DNA of 64,000 nucleotides from Sanderia malayensis. Lineage: Eukaryota; Cnidaria; Scyphozoa; Semaeostomeae; Pelagiidae. A program made the position numbers and the translations under genes. The notes under the pieces are model-generated. The model saw nothing but the letters and a program-made list of their open reading frames with translations, was not told where the DNA came from and made no database searches. The DNA is taken from positions 2,914,001 to 2,978,000 of the forward strand of contig RQOL01000855.1 of the NCBI GenBank assembly GCA_013076295.1, given 5' to 3'. Positions 22,301-37,089 of this stretch are shown one piece after another. Each line of letters starts with the position of its first letter. Within the stretch, counting starts at the first letter, position 1.

Positions 22301-24775
22301 GTTTTACTCTGCAAGTGTTGTAAAAGCTAGTGTATAAGAAGCAATGGATCAAGAACCCTTAAAGGCTCTTGTATACAGGCTTCAGCTTTATTGTTCAATA
22401 TAATCTATTCGTGCGTGCAATTATTTCTATGTCAGATGACGTACAATGGTTGGTGAATTTGGAGGTTTTAATCATGAGCAACAACCATCTCCGGGTAAGT
22501 AGTGTTGCTTCTTCCATGCTCATTAGATACAATAAGAGCTGTTATTAACCGACCTATGGTTCATTCAACCAAGGCGTACGAGACTGTAACAGTGACATTT
22601 CCTTATTCCTTACGTTCTCTATTCCATTTCCAGAGAGTGCCTCGAGTAATTGGCTATTTAAAAAAGCTGCGTGTTCTTGATTTGGAAGAAAACAAGATCG
22701 AGTTCTTGCCTCCGGAGATTGGTAAGTTAAACATCTCTACTGAACAATATGCTTCATTTATATAACAGTATAAATCTGTTGTGTCGTGTCTACTTTATGC
22801 TATGGCCCGGTATGCTGAATGTGGTGCTTATAATTGCCTTTATTTTTGTGTGAGCTGGTCTTTATTTCTTTTGCAGAGCATTTACGATCTTTGGAGAAGC
22901 TGATTCTGCAGTCGAACAAGCTGACAACGTTACCAAGATCGATCGGGTGTGTATCTTAGAATATATAGCAGCATGTATAGACGATGTTAGTTAGCAAGAC
23001 TGTAGTAGGGATGCAATGCAACCTCCATATTACGGATGCCATTGGGCCAATGTTCTTGTCCGTTGTAGAGAGGTGTACGTTATGGAGATGTTTTCGTTGT
23101 ATAGAGGTGTCCGTTGTATAGAGGTCCGTTGTTCCATTGTATGTTTTGTTCCCTGATATTATCTAACTTGTTGTCTGCGTAACATTGACCACTGTAAAAC
23201 AAATGGCTAAACAGTAAATTTCATTTCCATTAGTAGTATAGGTGTACATATATTGTAAAAGCCCCCTTTCCGCCCCTTTGACACGAGATTTTGAATGAAG
23301 ACCCCTATGTTACTGAAATTGTGAACGATGATGACATTATTCACCATTAAAGTTCATAACAATTAATCTGCACTTATTATGATTACGTCTCCTAATAAGC
23401 CTCATTTTTCAATAAGCCCCCTCTGGAAGATGGAAACCTAAATAAGCCTCCTTCCTCTCGGGGGCTTAATAGATCTTTTACGGTATATGACATAGAATAC
23501 ATAGTGATATATGATGATGTATTTCTTACTATATAAAGCAACAATAACCTATTTATTTTTAACCTTCAACGCTTTGTTCATTCACTTATATATGTTTTTC
23601 ATTTTTTGCAGGCACCTTAATCAACTCACTTTTCTCAGTTGTGGTGAAAATGACATCCAGTGTGTGCCTACAGAAATCGGTAGGTTCAATCAATGAGTAT
23701 AGTAACTCTCCACAGTACATGTAGCGTTGCCATTTCCCTGAAAAAACGGGGGTAATCGTAACTAAATAGTCTCAATGCTCTGTTTATCGTCAATGCATAG
23801 GCACTTTGGAATGTCTGGAGCAGCTATACCTGAATGACAACATCAACTTGCACTCTCTGCCGTATGAACTGGTCCTTTGTCAATCGTTGCAAATTATGAA
23901 CATCGATGGATGTCCACTTACAAGCATTCCACAGGAGATTGTTGCTGGAGGTCCTTCTATTGTGATTCAGGTGATATTTCAAGTCAATATGCTCCATTTA
24001 CCGCTATCACTCTATTTTCATTATCAGACCAGTATCTGTCTGTGTTAAGCCTGGTTTCCATATGGTCGTTGAGGGTCTTTGAGGGTCGCTCAAAGGATTA
24101 AAGTCAACTTTGGATAATGTCTCTATGTGATTTTTAATCCCTTCAGCGACCCTCAGCAACCCTCAGCGACTTTCAACGACTATATGGAAACCAGGCTTTA
24201 TTATTTACATATGTCGGCTTAGTTGAACCTTTATTAATACTTTGTTGAACTTTCCAGTATCTACTTTACGCACTATATTCTCTGTATGTAAGAGTATTTG
24301 CTTTGCTTATGATAAGTGCTGCTTTTCGCTATGTGCTCTTTAAACAGCTTGGTCATTGGTAAAAATACGTGTTTGGGCAACAAGTTTGATTAAAAATAGA
24401 ATAACCAGAAGCTTCATATTTTCTACATTTATAGCTACATCTTTTCTTTAAAATATGAAGCTTCTGGTTATTCTATTCTTAATCAAGCTTGGTAATTACT
24501 ATTTGCAGTTTGCTCTGTGAAGGTCCAATCATTGTTCCAGACCTTTGTGCTAACTTTGAATATAGCTTAGTAATGCCTCTTATTATTTCTTAACACCTGC
24601 TTTAAGTCATGCAAAACTGATTAATGCCTTGTACACCAACCTTAAATTGTTTGCGACACTTTGTGCTAACAGTTTTTTTATGGTAGATTTTGCTTTTTAT
24701 TTAATTTATTGATTTTATTATTTACAGTACCTGAAGATACAAGGTCCTTATGCTGGAGTTTTGAGCAGAAGCTGA
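16379..24775 (+). CDS. SHOC2: SHOC2, leucine-rich repeat scaffold of RAS-MAPK signalling, 20 coding exons
   Basis: Exons are 16379-16738, 17315-17383, 17596-17628, 17876-17999, 19599-19660, 19925-20020, 20213-20270, 20491-20553, 20779-20887, 21086-21179, 21320-21424, 21763-21831, 21940-21985, 22112-22177, 22436-22494, 22634-22721, 22877-22946, 23612-23679, 23801-23970 and 24728-24775. All are GT-AG with matching phases, giving 618 residues (human 582). The N-terminal 120 residues are Ser/Lys-rich and disordered and do not align with vertebrate SHOC2. The rest is about 20 leucine-rich repeats ending [20 protein letters not shown], the diagnostic SHOC2 C-terminus. Known role: SHOC2 binds MRAS and PP1C and dephosphorylates RAF. 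Several exons are about the length of one repeat (59-70 bases). AATAAA at 24,912-24,917 may be its poly(A) signal. Confidence 0.94.
18221..18330. repeat. 22-bp minisatellite, 5 copies
   Basis: The unit AGGCTTCCAACACTGTATGC plus two bases repeats five times in register in SHOC2 intron 4, with a few substitutions per copy. Confidence 0.85.
18859..18950. mobile_element. Short inverted-repeat element, 92 bp
   Basis: GACTCACTACATTGCGTCCC at the left pairs with GGGACGTAATGTAATGAGTC at the right, and inner parts (GCCTCACTCG, CGAGCGAGGC) also pair. TTA precedes and TAA follows. It looks like a small hairpin MITE, possibly Harbinger-type, but the flanks are inverted rather than direct repeats, so the family is uncertain. 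Confidence 0.55.
18981..19165. mobile_element. pogo/Tigger-like MITE, 185 bp, in SHOC2 intron 4
   Basis: It runs from CAGTCAAATCTGCATAGTTC to AGACAGAGTTGACTG, with TA on both sides. It is a short member of the family at 1,685-2,481 and has the same TAATTCGAAC motifs. Confidence 0.8.
20352..20432. repeat. TGTAT-type microsatellite
   Basis: ATTGT pentamers repeat with interruptions in SHOC2 intron 7, just after exon 7. Confidence 0.75.
20597..20712. mobile_element. Relic of the CCGTATTTCC-type MITE in SHOC2 intron 8
   Basis: TACCGTAAATTCCCCCTCTC followed by repeated CTATTAAGCCCCC motifs resembles the left ends of elements at 8,101 and 51,288. No clear right end is found. Confidence 0.45.
23256..23486. 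mobile_element. Degenerate CCGTATTTCC-type MITE in SHOC2 intron 17
   Basis: AAGCCCCCTTTCCGCCCC near 23,259 and GGGGCTTAATAGATC then TTTTACGGTATA near 23,461-23,487 form diverged inverted ends, with AATAAGCC motifs inside. Confidence 0.45.
24048..24197. mobile_element. PIF/Harbinger-like MITE, 150 bp, TTA target duplication
   Basis: The ends AGCCTGGTTTCCATATGG and TATATGGAAACCAGGCT are inverted, and TTA is duplicated at 24,045-24,047 and 24,198-24,200, the PIF/Harbinger signature. The subterminal bases also pair (GTCGTTGA, TCAACGAC). It lies in SHOC2 intron 19. The terminal AGCCTGG is shared with the element at 61,801. Confidence 0.8.
24381..24490. repeat. Near-perfect foldback with arms of about 40 bp
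   Basis: CAAGTTTGATTAAAAATAGA and the following AATAACCAGAAGCTTCATAT are mirrored by ATATGAAGCTTCTGGTTATT and TCTATTCTTAATCAAGCTTG after a loop of about 27 bases. It lies in SHOC2 intron 19. Transcribed, it would form a long hairpin; no evidence shows that it is processed. Confidence 0.8.
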
Positions 24776-25524
24776 GGTGGTGAAATTTTGTAATTACTGG
24801 CGTGAAGTTGTGTATTCATGGTATTCAATGTTCGTCTCAATCCGTTGAAATTTGGTCATTTGTGGTTCATTCTGATACAAAGTCCAGGTATGCATGTGAT
24901 GAACTAATATGAATAAATCATCTTTGTTTGACCACCATTATTAATAACAATTTCTACTATTCATTTCATATTTCATACATTCGTACGATTAGTTCAAAGT
25001 TTTTCAATATTTTCTTTCGTTATCATGTTTCAGACAAATGCCGGGAGCTCGTATTAACTACTTAGTTAATCTACCCGGCGTTTAATTATTCTGTGAGGCC
25101 CATTTAAGATTCTTTCTGCAAAAATAGGGCGTTTATTGAGTCGCTTCACAAGCTCGTGTTCAAAATTGCAGAGTTGTGTTGTATTTAGCCCACAAGCTAA
25201 ACGCATATCCAGGGAGGGATTTCTTTTCTATTATTTAATTTTTTGCTGGTCATTTGTATCTATTATTTTTTATTAGGTAAGTAGCATGTTAAGCACAATT
25301 GCATTTGCAATATAATTTTCAAGCAGTTTGTAGAATTTAATCCTGGTCTTATGTCATAATGCAGTTTTACGACGGCCCTTTTATATGATTTCTTTCTTGT
25401 TTTTTTATTTTCCTTTTATACAATAGTTTTCAGCATAATTATTAACTAAGGCAGAGAATTGAAGCAATGAAAAAGCAGTGAAATTTCAGTCCGTACATTT
25501 TATAATTCCAATCGCAAACTACAA
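24776..25524. other. Tail-to-tail intergenic region, SHOC2 and RPL32
   Basis: It holds the SHOC2 3' UTR with AATAAA at 24,912-24,917. A small palindrome sits at about 25,037-25,080: ATTAACTACTTAGTTAAT inside CCGGG/CCCGG arms. No gene is seen. Confidence 0.55.
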
Positions 25525-26413
25525 CTATTCGTTCTCCTCGCTACGCAATTTAGCGTTTCCATTAGTAACTTTGATAGAGAGCTGCTGAGCACGTTCAACA
25601 ATGTCCTTTCTCTTTCTGCTGGATACATTATGTGCAATTTCAGCTGCATGGGTTCCCTTCAGCATGAGAAGCAATTCGAGTTCCTGGAATTATAATTTGT
25701 GCAACATGTTAATGGCAATCTAACCGGGCAGACAGGGTAGGTAAACAAGCAGTACTGCTCAGTACTGCTAAAAATATTCTGACCCTCTGAGGCAGCCACT
25801 CACGAGATGTGAGATTTCTCTCCAAGACCCAGATGCTAATGAATATTATAAATGTAAATTTCTGAATTGAAGATCATGGTTATTGACAATAATGTCATAC
25901 CAGACTGTACGTGGGAAATTTTTAGTCTTTCTCTGTCCAGGTAAAACACCTTTCATCGCATGTTAAATGCTTTAAGAAGCATTTAAGCAGCTACAGGTAT
26001 ATCTACTGGAGAGATTATGCCGTCGGAGATAGCAAGAGAAAAGAAGACTGGATTGGAAATCTCTACCTTGACGTTGTGAACAACAAATTTCTTGAAACCA
26101 TCAGGCATCAAATGTCTGGTATTTTTGTTGCTGCCATAGCCAATGTTGGGCATAAGATATTGTCCCTTGAATCTTCTACGAACTCTGTTGTCAATACCCT
26201 TGGGTTTTCTCCAACTTGGCTAGAGAAAGAAAAAAGATCTTAGGCCTATACTTTTACTTGTTACAGAAGTACGAGTTGGGCTTTGGAGATTTCCATTACA
26301 ATACTTTTAAAATTACCACATACCTTCACTTTATCATATCTGTCGGACTGGTGACGGATAAACCTTTTAGTTCTCTTTTTAACGATTTTTGGTTTTACTG
26401 TAGGAACTACCAT
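25525..26413 (-). CDS. RPL32: 60S ribosomal protein eL32, 3 coding exons
   Basis: Coding exons in transcript order are 26413-26324, 26219-26067 and 25683-25525, with GT-AG junctions in phase, giving 133 residues (human 135). The sequence follows RPL32 closely: [56 protein letters not shown], and the end KLRSEENE. It is a structural protein of the large ribosomal subunit. An acceptor immediately before the ATG (TATCTTGCAG) and a donor at 26,602 define an untranslated first exon beginning near 26,640. The sequence there starts with a pyrimidine run (CTTTCCTTTCACC), as expected of a 5'-TOP mRNA. Confidence 0.96.
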
Positions 26414-26852
26414 TTTGCTGCAAGATAATATCGCAATGCTTAGGCCAAAATTAGGCTGACAGTTACAATAACAACCAAAGTTATTGCCGAGCTCGCGTGA
26501 AGTAAAATTTAAGCAAAATATTTCCTACGATAATTTACGCTACTGAGGGATAAAATTGTCAATGGATTGCAGTAATAATACTTGATTACAAAACTCTCTT
26601 ACCCTGCCTGTTTGCTTCGATTCCCTACAAGGTGAAAGGAAAGTTTATCGCGAGAGCTTCGAGGAGAATGGATCGAGGCAGCCTCGATTTCAAGTCGAAT
26701 GTTTACATGCGCACGTGTGTAATGGCGGATGCTTCTTCTTCTTTTTGAAGTTGCTGCACACTTTGAGGTGATATAACTTTGAGATTTTCGTTGTTTAAGT
26801 AGCATATTTACTTGATTTTTTTGGCTCGATTTAAGCTCAAAGCAACCCTACG
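26414..26852. promoter_or_regulatory. Bidirectional promoter region, RPL32 (-) and MRI1 (+)
   Basis: Only 439 bp separate the two start codons, and the untranslated first exon of RPL32 (about 26,603-26,640) lies inside, so the two transcription starts may be within about 200 bp. On the RPL32 strand a polypyrimidine 5'-TOP-like start is visible. Confidence 0.55.
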
Positions 26853-28173
26853 ATGGCTACCCTTGAAGCAATCAAGTATGACGATGGAGAACTTTGCATT
26901 TTGAATCAACTACTTTTACCACAAGAGTCTGTTTTTGAAAAAATAACCGGTGTCCAGGACGGTTGGAATGCAATAAAGGAGATGAAGGTATTACAGCTGA
27001 TATCCGCTATCTTGAGCATTCGCTTTCTCCAACTATTTTCCATTTCCCTTTGTTTTGGTATAGTATATTTGGGACATCCGTTATACAGCATTTGTCAACT
27101 TTAATTAGATGTCATTGTGTTCATTAGCACTACGTTCTATCCCTTTGTTTTTGTTAAGTATTTCATCTCATTCGCCAGATTTATTTTTACTTTGTTCTGA
27201 GGTCCGCGGTGCGCCAGCTATTGCAGTTCTTGGTTGTTTGAGCTTAGCTGTTGAGCTCAGAAAAGCAGAGTTCGATTCCACGGAGTCTCTGTGCATGTAC
27301 GTGGATGATAAGCTTGATTATTTGACAACTGCCAGGCCAACTGCTGTAAACATTGGTAAAGCAGCAGTGTCCTTGAAGAACTTTGTACAAACACAGGCGG
27401 CCAAGAATCCATCTATTGCTGAGCTCAAGGCATCTATCATAAAGGAAATTGAGAACATGATTAAAAGTGACGTAGATGATAACATGAAGATCGGCGAATA
27501 TGGTGCAGAGCATATTTTGCAAATGACCAATGATGCAAAAGTCAAAGTGATGACACATTGTAATACAGGATCATTGGCAACTGTGAAGTACGGGACTGCT
27601 CTTGGTGTGATCAGATCATTGCAGAGTAAAGGTAATGTGATGCCTTAGTTTGGTTTACAGTCAAATCTGCATAGTTCAAACTTGTGTAATTCGAACTTTA
27701 TCTAATTCGAACGAAATTCTTTGTCCCTTCAAGGATCACTAATGAACCAACTCTTATCAAATAAGCCTCATGCTTCCCCAGGGTGTTCAAATTAGACAGA
27801 GTTGACTGTATTTACATTTTTAAGCTATTTACATACTGTGCAACGTAGCCATATTGTGTGTTAGAGAAATGATTGTCATTCTTTCTATAAGGTCGGCTTG
27901 ATCATGCATATTGCACCGAAACAAGACCATACAACCAAGGAGCAAGACTAACAGCATATGAACTTGTTTATGAAAAAATCCCTTCCACATTAATTGTTGA
28001 CTCAGCAGTCTCTTTGGTTCTGAAGAAGCACAAGTTTTCAGCAATCGTTGTCGGAGCTGACAGAGTGGTAGCAAATGGAGATACTGCCAATAAAATTGGC
28101 ACATATCAATTGGCAATATCAGGTTAGCATAATAGACATAATAAGCATAATGAAATTTATTAAAATTTTTGAC

Positions 28174-28205
<32 letters not shown>

Positions 28206-28570
28206 GAGATTTAAAGATATATTATCTTAAGGATGACACTTAGAGGTCTATCCCTTGAAAAATCATTATTTCAAGATCATTATTTTTGTCAGCAAAGTAC
28301 CACGGTGTTCCGTTTTACGTGGCTGCCCCAACAACATCCGTTGATTTGAATTTGGAAACGGGAGAACAGATTGTTATTGAAGAAAGAAGCAAAGAAGAAA
28401 TAACACATTTCAGGGGAGAAAAATGTGCAGCTGATGGGATTGAATGTTTTAATCCTGCATTTGATGTCACTCCAGCCGATCTCATTACTGGTGGCATTAT
28501 TACAGAACTTGGAGTTTTTAAACCCAGTGAGCTCAAAGAAATTATAAGCAAACATTTGGTGAAGAATTAA
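26853..28570 (+). CDS. MRI1: Methylthioribose-1-phosphate isomerase, 4 exons
   Basis: Exons are 26853-26987, 27202-27631, 27892-28122 and 28293-28570, in phase, encoding 357 residues (human 369). It belongs to the eIF2B-like aldose-ketose isomerase family. [19 protein letters not shown] and TARPTAVN form the substrate site, the catalytic cysteine is in HCNTG at about residue 165, and the catalytic aspartate is in [19 protein letters not shown] at about 245. The enzyme converts 5-methylthioribose-1-phosphate to methylthioribulose-1-phosphate in methionine salvage. A Tigger-like MITE lies in intron 2 and a TTA microsatellite in intron 3. AATAAA at 28,643-28,648 is a likely poly(A) signal. Confidence 0.95.
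27658..27808. mobile_element. pogo/Tigger-like MITE, 151 bp, in MRI1 intron 2
   Basis: It runs from CAGTCAAATCTGCATAGTTC to AATTAGACAGAGTTGACTG, flanked by TA. It is very similar to 18,981-19,165 and 42,363-42,500, so it belongs to one young subfamily. Confidence 0.8.
28175..28204. repeat. TTA trinucleotide microsatellite
   Basis: About ten perfect TTA repeats in MRI1 intron 3. Confidence 0.85.
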
Positions 28571-28923
28571 AGGCAGTTTTCTTTAATATGTGAGTGCATG
28601 CGTTGTATCCTTTATAGAATTAATTAAATACAAGATAACTGAAATAAAGGATTTGGAAAGAAAGTAAGGTATCCAGGTATTGTATCTGATATCTTTGAAA
28701 CAATAAAATATGTAACATATTGATAAAAATAATTGTTTTTGGTTTGTTTCTCAGTGAATCAGTCACTCATCAGTCAAAAAAATCAACAAGTATGCTCTCA
28801 AACTGATTTTGCAGTGCCACAGTTATATCCAACTTATCTTGGCAATTTCAACAAATAATGCAAATGACACAAAATCTGCAAAATAATCCTCTTTCTTGTC
28901 TAATCCACTGCAAACATAGCAGC

Positions 28924-29888
28924 TCATAAAGACTTCCAAAAGTTTGGATCTATTTGCAATTTTCTTTCAAAATTAAGGTACCATGTTTGTAAAGTACTGA
29001 GTGGTATGTACGTTTCGGTTGGATTTGGTGCCATTAGCTGCTGTGTGGTAGCAAATGAGGATGCAAAATTGAATAAACTTTGCAGCATTTTTTGAGTAAA
29101 CTCTACAAATGCAACAGCTCCTGATGGGGTTGCACTTTGCTCTGGTACTTGCTGGGCAATTTCAGATAACGGCTCTAAAGAAATTCCGATTTGAGCCACG
29201 GTGTGATCATCAAGACTTGACATTGTTGCAAATGGATTGTGCCCACCTTCTAGCAGTTTGACCTGAAATTCAAAGGATGTATCATAGTTACATCATAGCT
29301 GAATTATATTGTACAGTTAAAGGTGCATAATACAGTTGCAAATGGCAGTTGGTGGGGCATATACTTATTACGAGAGCCATTTGAGAAAGCATTACCAAAG
29401 AAATAATTGAATTTAACACACCTTGGAAATCTTGAAGATTGCACTTGGCTTTTCGTTTGATATGAAACCAAGAAGATGCCAGCTAGTTTGCATTTTTGGC
29501 CAACAAAAATAAACAGATCCACCAAACCCTTCAGGAAATGGTTGAGCACCAGTTAAGAAAATAACCACATGATTAATGCTTTCACAGTCTGGAAGATTGA
29601 ACACCACTTGCTTCTCACTGATTTGCAAGAAATCTGTAGTCACCTTGAAGAGAAATAAAACAACATTATGTTGTTGTTGTTTCGTTATTGGAAGCAGAAG
29701 GGGGCGGCCTGATTCAATTAACTTTTCTGCGCGTGGAAACGGATTGAAAGAGGTAAATGGGGATTTAAAACCATGCTCAAGCTATAAATGAATTAAATTA
29801 TTTGCGAATAATAGATTGATTTCATCAGAAATATCCTTCAATTACTTACAAGGCGACCAGATACCAAACAACCGAACATTCCAGTCAT
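28924..29888 (-). CDS. HIKESHI: Hikeshi, HSP70 nuclear import carrier, 3 exons
   Basis: Exons in transcript order are 29888-29850, 29643-29422 and 29262-28924, giving 199 residues (human 197). The start used is the first ATG; the family's own start (MFGCLV) is three codons on, at 29,879. Conserved blocks include [64 protein letters not shown] and [17 protein letters not shown]. Known role: Hikeshi (Opi10 family) carries HSP70 into the nucleus during heat stress by binding FG-nucleoporins. It ends tail to tail with MRI1, 353 bp away, and starts head to head with PSMC3. Confidence 0.95.
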
Positions 29889-30006
29889 CTTGATGGAGAT
29901 GGAGTTCAAATCTTTTTAACTTGACGTCTTGGGTCCTTGTGCTTTATTGAAGCATTGCCTTGACTAGTGCCAGACTCCCAAAAACTACAGCAGAAGAACA
30001 GAGAAA
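29889..30006. promoter_or_regulatory. Compact bidirectional promoter, HIKESHI (-) and PSMC3 (+)
   Basis: Just 118 bp separate the two start codons, so both promoters and 5' UTRs must share this stretch or overlap. No TATA box is visible. Both products belong to protein quality control, which would make shared regulation sensible, but that is inference. Confidence 0.6.
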
Positions 30007-33999
<3,993 letters not shown>

Positions 34000-34045
34000 T
34001 TCAGATGAGATGAATCCAAATGCTAATGGCTTGTTGTGGACCACA

Positions 34046-34051
34046 AATAAA
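34046..34051 (+). terminator. Poly(A) signal of PSMC3
   Basis: AATAAA stands 47 bases after the stop codon and is followed by a T-rich stretch. Confidence 0.6.
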
Positions 34052-34273
34052 ACACAGTAAACTCTTGCATATTTAATTAGCAATTGCAAATGTTTTTGCC
34101 CTGATAAATTGTTGTATAAGAGGCTCTATTGTTACATGAAAGATACAATGGATTTGTAGATGAGAAATGTGAGGAAAACCTGGGTGAAATGCTAATGTAA
34201 GTTAATAATGATTTGATATTTTGCAGCGTTAGTAGATAATGTTTAGTTTTGAGGGTTAAGAACAATCTGTTTT

Positions 34274-35071
34274 TCAAGTTGGCATATCTGGATCATCTTC
34301 AAGGTTTGTTTTCCTTATGTTTCTTTTTATTTTTCTGTGTCCTTGAAACTTTGTTTGCTCTCCTACATGCTCTGCACTTTTACCCTCACCCTCTGTATTC
34401 ATAATTTCTTCATCTTTCTCATCCAAATGACCTAATGCTAGTTCTTTTTCAGGCATTTCTTTTTTCTCTGTTGCATTATCTTTTGATTTCTTGTCTCCCT
34501 CTTTTCTCTCCTGCCCAAATTCATAAGTTTTCATTGTAAAAAACTTGCCAGCCTGTCCAACAATATTTTCATCATCATCATCATGACCCCTTTCTTCATC
34601 CATCTCAACCTTGTCCCTCTTGCGTTTCAAACTACTCGGTTTATGGAAGACAATTTTTTCCTCTTCCATATCCATTTTCTTTGAATCAACGTCACTTTTA
34701 TCATTGACTTGAACGTTTAGTCTCTTTCTCTCGCTTAATTCCTGCAAAAAATCAGTGGCAATTTTCTCATTCAAACTGTCCCCACTCTTGTTTTCACGCC
34801 CCTGGTGATGATGGTGACTAGATCCTGTACCATCTTCCTCCAGACTATACTTTTTCCATTTGTCTGGCTTGAGGACATGCTCTGGTACACGGCTAGGCAC
34901 TCGCTTCCCACGCCGTCCTCCTTCAAAATTCTCTGCAAATGGGTCCTCCACGGGAATTTCTTTTTCATGTTTCTTTTCCAGGTTTGCCAGATTTGAAAAT
35001 ATGGCATCGCTGCGTGACTGAAATTGACCATCAGCATTCAAATGCGTAAAAGAAGTATCATCTTTTTCCAT
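34274..35071 (-). CDS. TSSC4: TSSC4 homologue, U5 snRNP assembly factor, single exon
   Basis: One frame of 265 residues starts at a true ATG (35,071). Overall similarity is low, but the three short blocks that define TSSC4 are present in order: FQSRSDAIFSNL (about 17-28), VPEHVLKPDKWKKYSLEE (about 61-79), and IVFHKPSSLKRKRDK, followed by a late basic FQGHRKIKR block. The remainder is charged and disordered, with His, Lys and Glu/Asp runs. Known role: TSSC4 binds U5 snRNP and PRPF19 and helps form the U4/U6.U5 tri-snRNP in the nucleus. A single coding exon is normal for this gene. It lies tail to tail with PSMC3. Confidence 0.8.
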   Translation of the reverse strand: MEKDDTSFTHLNADGQFQSRSDAIFSNLANLEKKHEKEIPVEDPFAENFEGGRRGKRVPSRVPEHVLKPDKWKKYSLEEDGTGSSHHHHQGRENKSGDSLNEKIATDFLQELSERKRLNVQVNDKSDVDSKKMDMEEEKIVFHKPSSLKRKRDKVEMDEERGHDDDDENIVGQAGKFFTMKTYEFGQERKEGDKKSKDNATEKKEMPEKELALGHLDEKDEEIMNTEGEGKSAEHVGEQTKFQGHRKIKRNIRKTNLEDDPDMPT

Positions 35072-35168
35072 GTTTACTAAGGGTAAACATATGATATTTA
35101 TTTTTTATCTCATTTGACACTTACGTTCATTATTTCCCCTTTTCAATTTAAAAGTAAACATGTTAGGC

Positions 35169-36258
35169 CAATGATATAAAGCGCCGAAGGCGCTAGATAC
35201 CTGACTCGCGTCGAATCAGTGAAGCCAATAAAAACTTGGCGGCCATCTTAAAAGGGGGCAAAAAGTTGATGTTGGTCATCAAGTCAATACAGAAACACTA
35301 CAATTCAATGCTTGTTTTGGGGATAATAATGGTGAAATAAGTCGATATATACATATTTCTACAGAGCATACAATATGATGATACTATTGAAATTGCTAGA
35401 ATGGCAAAAAACGCACCATGTATCAGTATTTTGTTTATTTATTGCGGAGCGACGGATCCGGCCTAAATTCATTGAATTACAAAAACGTTGTAAAAATTAA
35501 TACTTTTGGATGTACTGGATAATATGTATGCTCAAATTAAAGGTAAGTGACATGGTCTTGACATCCCAGAAGCTTATTAAAATATTAGCTGATGCGACAC
35601 GGGATTTTACTGGAGTATTTTAAAACTTTACCAAAATCTGAAATTCCAACTTAAGTAACACCACACGGTTTTGGTTGCTAAAGGTTCAACAACGAGGAAA
35701 ATCAATTATCTTCAGCCTAAGTGACTTTAAATATGTAACAGAATATCAGACCGCTACGATTCTATGAATTAATTCACTTGTAAAAGGTATAATCTGCCAC
35801 TGCGTTTCCTTTCCTTTCGAATTGGAGAAGTGTTGTATTTGCTAATATTTCAGTACCTAAGCTTTTGGGATATCAAAACCCTGTCACTTACCTTTAATTA
35901 GAGCTTACAAATTATATCCAGTAAATCCAAGACTTTTAATTCAACAACTGTTTTTGTTATTCGATTAATTTAGGCCTGTTCCATCGTTCCGCAAAAAATA
36001 AACAAAATACCGATATTTGAAACGTTTTTGTCATTATCTAAATTCTACTAGTATCCTCATATTATGTGCTCTGCAACAGTATGCATATGTCAAATATTTT
36101 TACAATTATTTTCCTCCAGAGAGAGCATTTAACTTTGGAATCGTTGATTTACAAAAGCTATTTGCCCCCTTATAAAATGGCCGCCAAATGGCATCACTCT
36201 TGTCTGCACGAATCGTGCGGAGTCAGGTATCTAGCGCCTTCGGCGCTTTATATCATTG
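35169..36258. mobile_element. Non-autonomous DNA transposon with 8-bp target duplication, copy 1 (1,090 bp)
   Basis: The termini CAATGATATAAAGCGCCGAA and TTCGGCGCTTTATATCATTG are perfect inverted repeats. TGTTAGGC is duplicated exactly at 35,161-35,168 and 36,259-36,266. An 8-bp duplication fits the hAT or P superfamilies. The ends contain the small palindrome GCGCCGAAGGCGC. A subterminal block (TTGGCGGCCAT near the left end, ATGGCCGCCAAATGG near the right) is also inverted. No transposase frame is visible. Confidence 0.9.
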
Positions 36259-37089
36259 TGTTAGGCCAATGCAAATTTAGGCCAAGGCCAAATCAAGAAA
36301 TAGGCCTTGCCAAAACGAGGCAAGGATAACAATGATATAAAGCGCCGAAGGCGCTAGATACCTGACTCCGCAAGATTAGTGCAGACAAGAGTGATGCCAT
36401 TTGGCGGCCATTTTAAAAGGTGGCAAATAGCTTTTGTAAATCAACGATTCCAAAGTTAAATGCTTGCTCTGGAGGAAAATAATTGTAAAAAAGTTTCACA
36501 TATGCATACTGCTGCAGAGCACATAATATGAGGATACTATTAAAATTTAGATAATGACAAAAAACGTTTCAAATATCGGTATTTTGTTTATTTTTCGCGG
36601 AACGATGGAGCAGGCCTAAATTAATCGAAGAACAAAAACAGCTGTTGAATTAAAAGTCTTGGATTTACTGGATGTAATTTGTAAACTCAAACTCAAAAAA
36701 CTCTAATTAAAGGTGAGTGACAGGGTTTTGATATCCCAGAAGCTTACTGAAATATTAGCAAATACAACACTTCTCCTATTCGAATCGAAAGGAAACGCAG
36801 TGGCAGATTCAGATTATACCTTTTATACAAGTGAATTAATTCAAAGAATTGTAGCGGTCTGATATTCTGTTACATATTTAAAGTCATTCTGTTACTACTA
36901 GGCTGAAGATAATTGATTTTCCTCGTTGTGGAACCTTTAGTAGGCAAAACCGTGTGGTGTTACTTAAGTTGGAATTTCATGTTTTGGATGAACTACTTTT
37001 TGGCCGGGGATTCAGCCGTGGATTGGGCCTAAGGAAACTACTATTTGGCCGTGGATTCGAAGTGATGTTATTTGTGATTGTTATTGTGG

